From Haliclona indistincta (Eukaryota > Porifera > Demospongiae > Haplosclerida > Chalinidae), in the NCBI GenBank assembly GCA_964017065.1, contig OZ024788.1, positions 2,341,021 to 2,405,020 on the forward strand: a stretch of DNA of 64,000 nucleotides. The letters run 5' to 3'. Position numbers and translations under genes: made by a program. Below, piece after piece: positions 47,287-62,200 of this stretch (position 1 is the stretch's first letter; every line of letters begins with the position of its first letter). The notes under the pieces are model-generated. The model ran no database searches and was not told the DNA's origin. It worked only from the letters and a program-made list of their open reading frames with translations.

Positions 47287-50200
47287 ATGGACGTGTCCCG
47301 GCTCACTCCCACTGAAGTGGCGGAGCTACTGAAAAGAGAGAAAATTAGCGAAAGAGGAATCGTCGCAATCGTTGAAAATAAATTAGACGGAGAAGCGCTC
47401 CTGCTGCTGGAAAAGGACGAACATTTCGCTGCAATTGGAATAAAACTTGGCGATATGTTGAAGCTAAAAAAAATTATTGCGAAGCATAAGACTGCTGAGC
47501 AGCCTGTTACCACTTCTTCCACTGACCAATCGGTTAGAGTACGTGTATATATAAATAATAATAATTTATTATTAATAATGATTTTCTGTTTCACTAAGTG
47601 GCTACCTGTATAGAAGTTGGTTGTATACAATTGCTGGACTGGTATGGTGGAATGGAATGACCTTAAAGAATTAAACATAAAAAATTAATATAATTCCAAA
47701 TTTTTATACGTGATAGAGCAATCTTTCAAACACATCACTTGGAGGTGAATTCCAGCGTGGTTGTAGAAGTGGCTGAGCAGTCACTCAGTCCACAAGTTTC
47801 CACCATGCACGCCAACATCGCTGTACAAAAAAACATCTGAAATACTTGCCGTCCAATCTACTCTACATGTATAAGTTGCCCTACAAGCCAGCATTGCTGA
47901 CCTATAGTAAATCAACTTATAAGGAATAGCTGAGGAATACTAATTATTTTTATCTTTACAGACTGAATTTTCCGGTCCTGAGTTCAGATCTGAGTGAGTA
48001 TATTCTTAAAACTACATGTATAATTATGTGAAATTAAATATGAACTTTTGTAGCGAACCTGTATTTCATTTGATCTTCAATGTAATTGTACCGAAACAAT
48101 CCTGGAGCTGGGATGACTCTTCCGAATTGCACATCTCTTTACATCTTAAAGAATTAGATGGAATGAGTGTATGCTGTCATTGGAGTACTCACTTATGGTA
48201 AGTAGTATTATTTGTGTTTATGCCTATTCTAGCCTCTCATTGACGCAAACAAAAAGTAACAATAACGTAAGTGGATTTGAGAAAAGGCCTGTAATTTTCA
48301 ACACACGCATGTTTTCAACTTGCTGCCATTCATCCAAATTTGATACCATGGTTCTAAAATTTGATATACAGCAAGCAGAATGATCAACAAAAATTTCATT
48401 GAGTTTCAGCAATGTTTAACCGAGTAGCAGCCTAGTCTTGCGGGCCAGACGTTCCGGGGGTGGGAATGTCTGATCACTAAGGCCACTTTTCTGTGAGCGA
48501 CACCAACATTCTGGCATGCCCTCATAAGCCATCAATTGCGTGTGTTTTCACGTGACTACGGGGCACGATTGCTGTTGACAGCTTTTTAGCTGTCGAAACT
48601 GGCGTGTTTGTCGTGAAAAGTCTTACTAGCGACGGCTAATGCCTGCTACTCGTTGTTCTCGATGCTGCTGACAGTCATGTTCACGCAATGGGTCTCTTGT
48701 TGACTCGTGACTGCTCCAGCGATCATGAACATCGTGATTATAGCCAACCAGGTTGGTAGGAGTTTTAGCATGCTAAAAGCTTGTTAACATGCTAGACGCT
48801 TGCTGCTAGACTGGTGACGCTTGCTGCTAGACTGGTGATGTCGACTAAACACGTGATTTCAAAGCACGACATAACATTGATTACATTCCATTGTGCCACA
48901 AAAGCCTGGCGTTAGCGACCAGATGTTCCCACCCCCCGGAACGTCTGGCCCGCGAGACTAGTACATGTAGCAGCCATTTGAAAACAGGCGTGCGTTTAAA
49001 TATTGCAGGAGCGAAGTCACCCCTTTTCTCAAATCTGCTCACTTAATTCTGTCAATTTAATAATTTTATTATTAGGACATGCATTAGGCATTGTTAACCC
49101 CTTAACCCTTTATATACTGTATTATTTTAAAGAAAATTTGACTTGCCAGTTTGTCTTGCAATTTTCTACAACATGCAGTACACTAGCTATTCAAATCTGG
49201 CACTGTTTTTTCCTGGCATGTCAAAGTTTACGACCAAGTACTAAACTCTGAGTTGGCCACTCCCACTTCGAAACTTAAGCCGCTTATGTGCTGCGACCTC
49301 GTCATTTTCCAGCCAATTTGGTCTTTGTTTAGCCCTGGTGACTGATACAAAAACCTGGTGGTGTCCATGTGAGCAAACAGCATAGTTTAGACCATATTCT
49401 ATGCCAAAGTATGCATTTCTGGGTATCCCGAGGCCTTAAAATGCCAAAAGTGGTGATCTAACTATTACATAGAGTCTAGCTGCTTTGTATTGATCGAGTA
49501 TGTGAAGAGATTCTTTGATTTGTTAGTTGAGGAAGATGCATAATTTTTTTGTCTACCATGTTATTTTCTTCTGAATGACACAAAATCTAGTCTATAGGCG
49601 AACCTCCCTTTATGTGACCTTTTTAACTTGTAGCTCAAAATTTATTATTCCTAAATACTGAAACTAGCTAGTGCATTCTGCAAAGCATTCGAGCCCCACC
49701 CACTCTAGTTTACAAAATTCTGTGCGGCTGTGATACCATCTGGTGAGCAGCAGAACGGTGATACTACACGAACTTACTCGGTGAGTTGTTCTTTGAAGAC
49801 TCCAGATGCCAATTTGCGCTCTCCATACGGCGATACTCTACTTCTAGAATTCGTGTGGTTGGTCACATGCGTATTGCGTCATCACAATAATGGCGTCTAT
49901 CACTTAGCTGACAACTGTTTGTGATCGTGAACTCGTCAAATTTATATCAACGTTACGCTAAAAACTAAGTTCAAAAGGCACCTGCCAGAAGAATTTCACG
50001 ACTGTTCGTGGGTGTTTTGGTCTCGGCACTGCTCGCGTAAAGGCGCTAGGCGAGTGGAAGAAAGAAGAAGAAAACGAAGGTGACGAAACACGATTTTCAC
50101 CGTTTCCAGGTTCGTCACTTTAGTGACCATTTCGAGCAATCTCCTTGCTACTGTAAGATGGGTCAACGCCAGAAAGCAGATCTAAGTGTCTTTGGACGTT

Positions 50201-53200
50201 TAAAATTCATCACTAGGCGAAATATTAGCCTCGTCCCCAGGCCAAATTTTTTCGCTTACGAAACGGACGAACGAAAAAGGAAGCGCGAAAAAAGGGCCTG
50301 GTATCTATTGCAAGGGTGACCTTTTACCATTCGCCATGATTCCCCAGCAGGGGGGGTACGACAAGCTAATTTAATATGACGTATTGCCACGCCCACTACA
50401 ATAATGCAAGGCTTTGGAATGTATGCAGGATAGTTTAAACAGTTTGCCACCGCGCTATAGTACATGATATCGAGCTCAAGTTTGCATTGTTTACACTCCA
50501 GGTCAAGGCAAGTAATATTCCAAAACAATCTACTGAAAATAGCTGAAACAAGTATTCTGCTGTTACAGTGAATGGACAACATTTGTGCGTATTGCAGCCA
50601 GAGTTTGTGCTCCACGACCGAAATTTCTTTACATTATTAATTGAATGATGCTCTAGAATGATACCATTGCTGTTTTGATCACGTTGGTGCTTTCTTGGGT
50701 GAATAATTTTGCCAACCAATTCTCTATCTTCATCTCTCTGTACTGCAAAAACTAAACGAGGTACGGGTGGGGTACGGTAGCTTAAACGAAAGGTCTTGGG
50801 CAGTAGAATCCATTTCGCAACATGCTTACCGGTCAAATTGTCCTCTAAAGGCGTAGCAGACCAGGAAAGACGCAATGTATTCTGGTTTACTAAATCATTG
50901 CCTACGTGAATCTACGTCAGCATTACGTCAGAATAAATTAGCTTGTCGTACCCCCCTGATTCCCCAGAATCTGGGGAATCCGTTCACACTTGAATATTTG
51001 TTTGTGGTATTAGCTCGTATATTCACGTGAAAATGGCGCTCTAAGAGGCCTACTGTCTGCGTTGAGTGCTCAAGTACGAGCAGCGAAGTCCTGTCTGTGT
51101 TCGCGCGGTCTCTACTGTGTATGGTGACTCTGTGCTGACATGTTTGAAATACAATCGGTTCACAGAGTATCTTCGAAAACCCAGTATCTGGCGTCTACCA
51201 CGTTGCTGCATTCGTCAGCAGCGTAACTACAGCAACGCTGTGCACAGCAGGCCTTGTACAGCCCTGTATCGACAATCAGTAGGCAAGCCACGTGTTTTCA
51301 TAGGTAGCGCATGCGCACAATTACCCATGCAATAGATACCAGGCCTTAATTTTCGCTTATTCGTTCGTTTCGTTGCGAAAATTAATGGCAGGGGACGAGG
51401 CTAGCGAAATATCAGCGTTTGGAATGCTAATACATTGTATGTAGCCGCCATTTTGTTTTCTCATTCATCCCTAATATCTGGAGTAATGCACTTACTTCTT
51501 AGATAGGCATCAAACACTACCAGAAGCGAGTAATCCTTGAAAAACATGTTTTTTGGACTGTTAGAGCGACTCCATTAATTAACCCTTTAGGGCCTATAGC
51601 GGATTTAGCCGTCATAATTGACTCCACCTACTGTAGACGTCATAAATAGTGTGAAAAGTGCTCTAGAAAGGTCAAATAAAGTTTAATTGCAAAAGCTAAC
51701 TTTACCTGAAAAAACCCACTGTTTTTCGCCGCGCCCTCCCCACTAAAATATATAGAATGGGGGGATTTTTAAAGGGGGGTGTCCCCCCTTTAACCCGGGG
51801 TTCGAAGGGGCGGAGCCCCTCGCCGCTTTCGGCATTTTTGGGGCTTCAGCAGGCGCGTGTCCACGATAGGGCTCCGGGTGCTCTAGCACCCCCCTCAGCA
51901 TTGAAGTTTTAAATTATTCATTGCATCAAAGTACACGGTGGCTATCAATTTATCATAACTGTTATTGCAACAAGCTTAGCAGCTGCCAAAATCCCATTCT
52001 AAGGTAGTTTAGGCTGTTTTTCCGTTAGTTCAGCGATGAACAAATCCAGTGCGCCACGATAATAGTGACGAAAATGACGTAATTTAACGAATAAATGAAT
52101 ATTAATTAGAATTTGCGCGCGCGCTTCGCGCGCGCACCTATCTTTCCTCATTCCTGGACACGCGCCTGTTCAGGATGCCCGTAAATGCATACTTGGGCAT
52201 AGAATATGGTCTAAACTATGCTGTTTGCTCACCTGGACACCACCAGGTTTTTGTATCAGTCACCAGGGCTAAACGAAGACCAAAATTGGCTGAAAAATGA
52301 CGAGGTCGCAGCACTTAAGCGGCTTCTGTTCCGAATTGGGAGTGGCCAACTCAGAGTTTAGTTCATGGTCGTAAACTTTGACATGCCAGGAAAAAACAGT
52401 GCTAGTTTGGAACAGCAAGCGTACTGCATGTTGTAGAAATCGCAAGACAAACTGTCAGTTTAGAGCAAGCCGAATTTTCGTCAAAATAATTCAGTCACTA
52501 AAGAGTTAACCCTCTTATTGCTTTTGATCATTGACTCCGCCCACATCAGTGAGCTCGGTTCTCCAACATTTTCTAGCTCTGCTCTCAGTCTGGGCGCTTC
52601 AGCGCGCAGCTAGAGGTATGAGCATTTGTTTAAAGCAGTATACTATCCTGGGTAACACTGATCTGTCTATGCTGAATTGCTGACATCATGACTTACGGCA
52701 GGCGCGGACGAAGGTGATGTTACCCGATCTCAGAGCTAAGCTATAAAGTTTCTTACACTACGCTGTACCTATAGGACCCTGTGCTGTTGACAACTGGACA
52801 TTGGTCATTGTAAAAAGCTAGAAGCCTCTGTGATCGTGATATCGACATCAACATGCAAGCCTGGGGCTAGTCTACGCCTAGGCTTCCAGCCATGATCATC
52901 ATAGTGTTCCACTGAGTTGTTAGTGTTAGCTTCTTCTTCATCCATTACAGTGCTAAGAAATATCATGTTGTCAACTCATACCCTCAACCTCTCTAACTAA
53001 TTTAAACCTTTTCGTGATTGCCGATAATAACATATTCCATGTTCCTTGACTCTCTGTCTAGAGGCTATGCACCTTCTGATCTACTAGACTAGTAACTGCT
53101 GCTCACAGAGTTGTAAAAATGAAATAAAAGCTAGCATAGAATACAGCTAATAAGTTCAAACTGATAGTGATCAAAAAAGTAACAGGAACAAGTAAAGTAA

Positions 53201-56200
53201 AAGTTTTAATAAAAAAAGTGTAGGGATGATTCTTGCAAAAGTAAAGGAACAAGATGGGATGATTCTTGCAAAAGTAAAGGAACAAGATGGGATGATGCTT
53301 GCAAAAGTGAAGGAACAAGATGGAATAATGCTTGCCAAAAGTAAAGGAACAACATGGGATGTTTGCGAAAGTAAAGGAACAAGATGGAATGATTCTTGCA
53401 AAAGTAAAGGAACAAGAAGGGATGATGCTTGCAAAAGTGAAGGAACAAGATGGAATAATGCTTGCAAATGTAAAAGTACCAAGTATCCCTACATCAGCGG
53501 CTTGCAACTGACAAATGCGGAATCCTCTTCCTATACCTATTAAAACCGTCAATTACCTTAATCGGACAGGGTCCTCCAAAACACACATATATACCTCCAG
53601 TTATTTACAACTGTCAACTACTTCATCGGACTGCGTCCTCCAAACACAGATACCTCTAGTTATTTACCTGAACCTCGAGAAAATTCGGCCGGGCACAAAG
53701 ATTCAGTGACAGTGGCAGGCTGTCTTGCTAAAAGCACCGTCTGCTCATAGAATTATTCCGCTCAGGCTGTTGGTCTCGACCACACACCTCATGGAATAAG
53801 TCTCATGTTACACTCGCAACGGTGCTTTAGCTAGTTATTAATTTTAGAATGATGCTCAGCTAGTAAAATTGTAAATTTTTTAATGCTTACAATTTTGTTT
53901 TTTATTGTATAAATTTTAGGTATGATGAAAATGGAATGATTGCTATTAAAGGCACTCTTCAAGTACCACTCCATATAATAATGAAGCATAAATTTATCTA
54001 TTATAAGTATGGAATAGTAACCAGAAAAACAAATGGTCTTCGGTTTGAACATATCTGGAATGTTTCATCAAAAAAGTGGAATGGGTACAGATGTTTAGAC
54101 ATTCTTGATTCAGTGAAGAAACAAGGAGGTTTGTTCTCAATAATTATTTTTATCTTTTATGCATGCACAGCCACATTATGATGAAACCAACACTGTATAA
54201 AAAGTTATAGTCTATGATATTTCCGAGAAGTGGGACTGGAAGCCCTGATTCATACCATAGATGTCTACACCCACCTGCGGCCCCCAGATAGAGTTAAAAT
54301 TCTAAGTTAATAAATTTTAGCACATGCCGAATTATTATAAGTCTGATAACTGGTTTAAACTATGATTCCGACTCACTGGGGTGCAAAATAGCACTATTAC
54401 ACTAGTGAGCTACCCGAATCAGTGCAAAAGACACCACATAGCATGATAAACGGCATTAATTTAGTTTAGTGCCTAGTGTGTGGTGGCAGCTATGCTTTTT
54501 GCACCTGCACCCATTGCACCAGGCAAATTTTGATATCTCATTGCATCAAAGAGAATAATTGATATTGTATGTTCACCTCTCAGTGTTCAGTAACCAGGGC
54601 TATTTGGGAAACTGTTGGGAATGCAATTCCAATCAATTCCTGGCCTTAATTTCTTCTACTGCTTACAGTTTAGAAACGACAGCGCGTACTAAATTGAAGC
54701 AAAGACCAGTGTATTCAGCAGACGGTTTCCTTTACAACAGTACTATAGTCTTCAAGCAGCCAAAAGTAAGTGTGCTAGGCCTGCTGTGGCATGCAAGACA
54801 TTCGAAATAGCCCTGCGAAGGTTCGCAAACTGGAATGCCCATTGTTGAAAAATTATCGAGCCTATCCGTTCGAAATCCAACTGTCTAGATGCAAAATAGG
54901 CATGAGAATCATTTCACTCCTATGTTCGCAAATAAAGTTACAGCTGCACAAACTTGAACCACATTGTGTAACCCCCAAACCGTTCGAAATATCCCCATGG
55001 ACATGAGATAACTTATACTTATACTATACTAAGACTTATACTAAGACTATTCTAACCAATCAGATTGCGCTATTTGAGGGATATAACGGGTCATGATTCC
55101 CTCCGCGTCACGTGCCCAAGATCAGATCAGCCTTTAGCATGGCGCAAGTAAGTTATATCACATGTTGGCGGACGTATGACCCGTTATATCCCTCGGGAAA
55201 GGGCTAGCGCTCTCGTAAAGTCTCGAAAGTGCGCCCTTTCCCGCGGGATATAATGTAACGGGTCATATATCCTGCTAACGCGAGATATAACCTACACTTA
55301 TATCCCAATAATAGATTTTATGTCAGATATCTTTTGGTCACAGGTTTAAAAGATATCTGATAACTTTTTGCCCGTAGCAACCAGAATTCCGCGGAAAGAT
55401 AAGGCCAGGTATGAGCCCCCCACCAGCAGGCCTGATCGCAGTAGCGGTCACTAGTGAGAAATGATGAGTCAGCACATTGTGAATAGCAGCAACTGGTATA
55501 TAAGCATGCTATCCCATGCCTGCCTATACACACATTCGAAGGCGCGTACAACTTCAAATAACGCAATGGTAATAACACAAAAGTTAGACCACTCATTATT
55601 GTTTCATTGAGTTGAAAGCTTTGAAGTTGTACGAACAAGCAGTGGCGTATCTATGGGTTTGCCTGTGCCCACCAAGTCAAGAGCTGTTTTGTGGGGCACC
55701 TCTTGGGCTACCATTCATACAGTGCTAGTGAGATTAACGCCAAGCCACTTCTTTTTTCAGTAGCACACTGATCTTATCGGCTGATTGACATTGCAGTATC
55801 AGTGACTCCACTATGAACCAGATTGTTCAACAACGTGGCTCGAACGCTCCAAAAACACAAAACCACTAGCTAGCAATAGCTAGTTGGTTTGCAAAATTCG
55901 CAAGCACGCCCATTTTAGTATCCCACCAAACTGTCAGTCCTGACTACGCCATGCACTGCCAACAAGAATGTTGTCATTAGCAACCATCTAGCTATTGCAA
56001 AAGTTTATCTTTTTACAGGTGTATGGGAGCAATGGGACACAATTGTTTTTCCTAAGGAGAGTAAATTTTCTGATGGTTCAGAAAGCAAAATATCTATTGA
56101 TCCCGAGAACCAAGAACTAGTAGTTGCAAGATGTCTTATTGTCTATCTTTTAAGTTATCAGATGAAACTGCAAAGCAATGTTACTGCTTCTGCTATATTC

Positions 56201-59200
56201 AGCATCTCTCAAATGGTCTTTACTGTTGAGCAAATTTTCATCCAGCTCAAGAATAGATTGATTGGTCATTTGTCTAGCAATAGAACTTGTTTCACAAATT
56301 ATAAGTTGACTTCACAAAGACTCAATTCGGTAAGTAGCTACAGCATTATAGCTAGCTGATAATTATTATTCTTTTACACAGGTTATGGAGCAATGGGCAA
56401 TGAAAATTGTCAATACACTATTAACAGAGGTTTCTAATGAAAGATATACCAATGGATCATGTCTTGTGTCTGCCATTACTGTTTTGTGCATTATTTCACG
56501 TACCGCTAGTTTGAACCAACTTTCTGAAGAGCACTGCTGTGCAATGGCATGTTTGTTTAGAGAATCTTATAGGCCTAGTAAGATGACTTGCCCTGCTTAT
56601 GATGTCCTTGATGAACATCCCATGACAAAAGATTTTAGGTACAAAACACATGCATAATAACAAGAGTTCATGACTGAGAGTATCGAACGCTCAATCACAA
56701 TGAATGCTCAATATCGCAATGTAAACAGCATAGTCCACAAATGAACTACAGCATCAGTTGGGCAATGAATCTCATTTGAGGTCCACACGTAAGTCATCGT
56801 TGATAGATGATTGCTATTCAGCATGACTGTTATCAGTAATCAGCTGTCAATACCTACTGTAATCAGTAATCAGCTGTCAATACCTACTGTAATCAGTAAT
56901 CAGCTGTCAATATCAGTTGGGTCAGTGGGGCCCAACTGATACCTAGTTAGTGGACTATGCCGTTTACATTGCACTATGTGAGCGTTGGATATTCTCAGTC
57001 ATTAACTCTTGATAATAATCATTATTGATTATATTAGATTAAATATCGTCACGACTGCTTTAAGGATACTTGCTGTGACTATAATACTGAAGTCTGATGA
57101 AAAGAGCTGGCAGTGGCTCTATGTTGTTCCTCTATATCACTTTATGACTCGATTATCCTCTCCGTATCAATCAATACCACTTGACAAAGAAATTAAATGG
57201 ACCTTCTGGCCTGAGTTAAATGGTATAAGGAAGAAGCAATTATCAAAAAGGTATTTTAATGTTATTTTTATGTCAAAAGTTACTTAATGCTTAAACATTA
57301 TGCAGTTATGTGTCCACTATGATGACTGTCATGGATTTAATGGAAATGGACTACATATTCACAAAAGTGATGCTGTATATGTGTCCACATAAGAATCTAG
57401 TTGTCATACTTCAAAAAGTTGATCCCATTTTGGCTACAAGTTTCTATATTTGGTATATTAAGGACAATGGAAAAGAATTAACATCTGAAGAATATTGCGA
57501 GGTATAGTATAATGCTGACACATGACCTCCATGCAGCCTATCACAACATTCATCTATATCTGATATCAACCTTCCTTGCCTTGTCCCCAGGTTCTTGGTG
57601 GCAACATGCCTTTCCATTGTTTGTTATTGCCCGTTACATGTGTCAGTGATAATTTTTATGGCATCATTGTCTACAACATGACCGACTACACTTTGTTGGA
57701 TCAAGCATCTTGCCGTTCAGCTTACGATGGTATAGTCACGATAGTATAGTCTATAGACATTACTATAGTAAAAAGTCTTGCACGAACATGTACATACACG
57801 TGTCGCATTCAGTAGCGTAGCTACAGTGGGGCCTAGGTGGGCAAACAGGCCCCACCAAATTTTTCCAGAGCCCTTCTTATTTATTATTAACACGAAACTG
57901 CAGTTCAGCAAAAAATGTTTGGTGTTATAGCTCGCAGGCTGGATGTGTTACAAGTGATTTCGAACATGTTCATAATTCATGCATGTTTCAGCCATAAAAA
58001 CAATCTTAAAAATTTTTATGAATTGCTTTACTTGCCACTTTTGATAAAAATCCTTATAAAAACAAAGGGAGGATACTTCACCGAGCGGTAAAGCTGAATT
58101 CTGAAATGTCATCGCTTTATACATAGCAAGACTTCAAGAGGGGTGCAATCCAACGACAGAGCAATGGCACGGCCAAATTCACCTGCATACTAAAACATTT
58201 CTTTATTTCGTCTTTTAGCATTGCTTCATAAATGGCCTTTCAGAAGCTATTCAAAAGCTACTTGTCGCCCACTTACTGTTTATTCACTGTGTTCTTCAAG
58301 TTGATGGTCCAAGCGAGTAGTGTCCCATCGCTTTCTCATGTGCGCAATCATAACGATCCTGAATAAGCATAAGTCATCATGTAGAATCTGCTGTCATGTT
58401 TTGCAACACTAGTATTCCTGTGCTACAAGATAGTTAACTCAATGAATTACTGGTTACATCATGTCACTTATGAAACCTTGCCCTCAAGCTAAATACGTTC
58501 CTCGTACCATGACCTAACTCTAACATACAAATTTCAAGAGTAAAATAACATACAAATTTCAAGAGTAACTTATCATGGGCTAAGTAATACTGCATGGATC
58601 AAGTCAAGCATCGTCTCTAAAATTTTTACTTTTTTACTTTACTTGTTAATATGTATAACCAACACCATCAGCACGATCAGAAATCATTATATCAAAGTAG
58701 TGTTCTGAAATACATAGCTAATAATTATTTGATAATCTTGCTCATAGATACCAGGATAAAAAAGCCACCCCACTTTTCACCACTGTCGCATTATTTAAAA
58801 TTTTGAATCACTGTCAGACAGCCTGAGAACAAGGTCTGCATAGTTGTGACACATTTAAGTGAACAACAAACATTGCTTGCAACTAAATACAGAGAAGGAT
58901 ATGCCAGTGATTTCACATTTTGGATTGTGATGAAAAATTCTGTGAACTAGTTATTTGGCAACGTGTAAATTCTCCTGCCTTCATTTTCTATACCACTACT
59001 CTATGTAGCAAAATAGTCACTGCATTTGTTCAATTTGACTTTCTTTCTTTAGTTAGTTGAACAACATCTAAGAGCTATAAATGTGGCCCATATGAGACTT
59101 CCAGATGAAGACTGGTATGTAATACTTTGCTTAGTGATATGTATTATATCTTTTGTGCGCACAGGAAGAATCAACGGAAGTATTCAAAACTAGAAGAAAA

Positions 59201-62200
59201 TGCATACACGATAATGAGACAAATGTTAGATGCATTGACAGGAACATCCGAGAGTCAATGCCAGATACTTCATCATTTAATAGAATATGTTTTTTTCTTA
59301 ATATCAGAGAGGTATAAAAGGCAACATGGTAACGAAGCTATAGTTAATTTAGATGGAAATTCTTGGCCAGAAAAAGCAATTGAGCTGATTGATCTGTGGC
59401 TTCAAAAAGTGATTGGATATAAAAAATTCGGTGGTGCCCAGTTAAAACAATTTGGAGATGAACTTCATGTGAGTTCACATATTTTGTAGCTGTATAATAA
59501 TTATTTGTGTGTAGGTATGGAGACAGCTGTTTAATGACAAAGAATGCAGTTGTCATTGCGGCACTATAAAAAGTGAAAAGATAGGTTCACTACAAAAGAG
59601 TAAGACCTGTGGTGAAATAGGTATGAGTGTCATGTTTTTTCACTCCTGTGGAGTGAACCTTTCACTTTTATAGCATCATGCAGTCAGAGTTTTTGGAAAC
59701 ACTGGATTACAGAAATTGAACAACTACTAGAGAAAAGAATAAAACTGGTATGTTAAGGCGGTGACCGTGGTGTACAAATAAATGAGCATAGTTTTGCCGT
59801 GCTTTATGGAAATTTTACTAAAAAGTACCTGGTTCTGCTTTTCTACTTTTATGCTCGAACTTGTGCTCAGTCATGTATTAGGGAGGCACGGTAGGGATGG
59901 GCAAGAAAACAAAATGGCTGCTACATACATGTACATGTATTAGCGTTCAAACGCCGATATTTCACCTGGTGGTAAATTTTGTACGTCTAAAGACACTTAG
60001 ATCTGCTCTCTGGCGTTGCCCCATCCTCACATAGTCATAACATTGCTCAAAATTGTCACCAAAGGGACGAACCTGGAAACGGTGAAAATCGAGTTTCGTC
60101 ATCTTCGTTTTCTTCTTATTCTGATTCTTCTTTCTTTCTTCTTTCATTTCTTCAGCGCACCTAGCGTCCTAACGCAAGTCATGTGCTGCACCAAACACCC
60201 ACGAATAGTTATAAAATTCTTCTGGCATCTGCCTTCTGAACTTAGTTTATAGCGAAACGACGATATAAATTTGACGAGTTCACGATCACGAACAGTTGTC
60301 AGCTAAGTGTTTGATGCCATATTGTGATTACGTAATACTCACATGACCTATCACAAGATTGCGTATGGAGAGCGCCTGGAGTCTTCGAAGAACAACTCAC
60401 CCAGTAAGCTCGAATAGTATCACCGTTTTGCTGCTTGCCGGATAGTATCACAGCCATACAGAAATTTCTAAACCAGAGTGGGCGAGGCTCGTATGCTGTG
60501 CAATCCTGCAGCATGCATGAATCTATGAACTAGTTTCAGTATTTAAGAGCTACAAGTTAAAAAGCAATTATCAACAAAAGCAAACCAAACCAAACCAATG
60601 GTGGGATCAAAGAATTTTACATTATATTATGCCGAATTCGAACAGCGCCAAAATTTGAAACTCACTGAAAAAGAAAAAAGTACACAAACAAGAAAATTGA
60701 AAGATTTCTAACGAAATCAAAAGGATGTTTTGAATAATATACAGTATAGGTTGGCAAATAGTATCCCATCACCTTAAATAATTATTATGGTGCACGTTTG
60801 TATATGTCGTGTGTCATTAAGGTGGCGGTGTGCAAATTTAATGAGATTCATAACATTGTAAGTAGCTTTATTATCCAACATTGGTAGTTTGTACAGGCAT
60901 GCTCCAGTATGCATTTTGTTTTGTCTATCGATAAACATCGATTAAGCAAGTTTCAGTTTCAAAGTGTTAGCTATCGTGGAGCAGTGAGCTAGTCGAATAA
61001 AGACTGGTCTGTGCATGGCTGTTATCTCCAGTTTGGCTTGTTTTTTTTGGAAAAAAATTCGTTTATAGGTTAAAAATTTCAGCGCACAAACGAACTGAGC
61101 GATTTTTCGATACTCATTTGCTAACGCGGCAAACCTAGACCAGAAAAAAATTCTTTATAAAATCTAGATCGTATTCGCTCAGCTGCTGCATGCTACTGCT
61201 GCGCTTGAAGCTCGTCGATCTAATCCTCGACAGTCAGCCACAGGTGCTTCATGTATTATTTCTCCCATACTGTTATGTAAATCACTGTGTTTATAAGCAT
61301 AGCTATAGTTACTGTGTGTTGTCAAAGCATGTCCAGTATACAGTATGCACGTAATTCCACCGAGGTTTGGTGCATTCATTTGCAATTATGCAATTGTTTT
61401 TAACAATTTTGGACATGCAGGTCAAAAACAAAGCTGAGCTTGTATCTCGCCTTCAATCAATAAAATACTACATACCTCATCAAGTATGTGAAGCAATAAA
61501 TCGATTGGCCGCTGATGATTTGCTGAGTTCTACCAATGAAGTAAGCATTGAAAATGTGTGCTCCTCCATACGTATACATTTTTTTGTCTTCTTATAGGCA
61601 ATAGTTCAATTTGATCATCTGGCAACACAATGGAAATCATCTCGTATTGTTGGTGAACTTTTCTCACTGGTTCTTACTCGACATCTTGAAAATTTAACGA
61701 AGGACAAAGACATTGTGGCGCTGAGAAAATGTATCACTGTTGAAGAGCTAATTGAATGGAAAGTGTGGTCAATCATGCTAAAAGTTGAAAGTAATTATTA
61801 CTATACTCAAAATGACAAAATTTCTATCAGTATGCAAGCCATGACATGCAGGTGATAGTAACAATGCATTAACTGTATCAATTTTATACAGATGCAGAAC
61901 AAGCCGATTTATTTTGTCACATGACTGAATTTACGAAGGAATCATGTAGGACAGCTCACAATGTTCTGCAGGTGCATTGTGATCAGGTAGTTGCTGGATT
62001 TGTCACTTTAAATGACATGAGGATTTTCAGGCAAAATGAAAGAACTATTGTTCTACTGTGTTCAGCTGCATGCATCAGAGGGTTTAAATTAGAAACTTGG
62101 CTTGATCGCCTTGAAGGTATTGAAAAATATATCGAAAGAGTTCAACTGTTTCACAATTTACTACATCCAGATGTTCAAGGTATTGTATATACTAATTAAT

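Larger units (their letters stand above)
49610..51475 (+). repeat. Element A copy 4, split by a later insertion
   Basis: The element A blocks run from about 49610 to 50228, are interrupted by 1.17 kb, and resume at 51404 with GCGAAATATCAGCGTTTGGA through TGTAGCCGCCATTTTG. The interrupting DNA is described separately. Confidence 0.8.

Noticed and set aside
50435..50875. 146-codon minus-strand frame as a transposase
   Set aside because: It lies inside the innermost MITE, shows no DDE or RNase H-like pattern that I recognise, and begins and ends near the terminal repeats.
53103..53552. 149-codon minus-strand repeat protein (PSCSFTFA-like repeats)
   Set aside because: The frame is simply the reverse reading of the 33-bp minisatellite, whose unit length is a multiple of three; no splice or paralogue support.
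56661..57011. CRISPR-like array from the three 30-bp repeats near 56835-56920
   Set aside because: The repeats are contiguous with no spacers, sit inside a MITE with target duplications, and the genome is eukaryotic.
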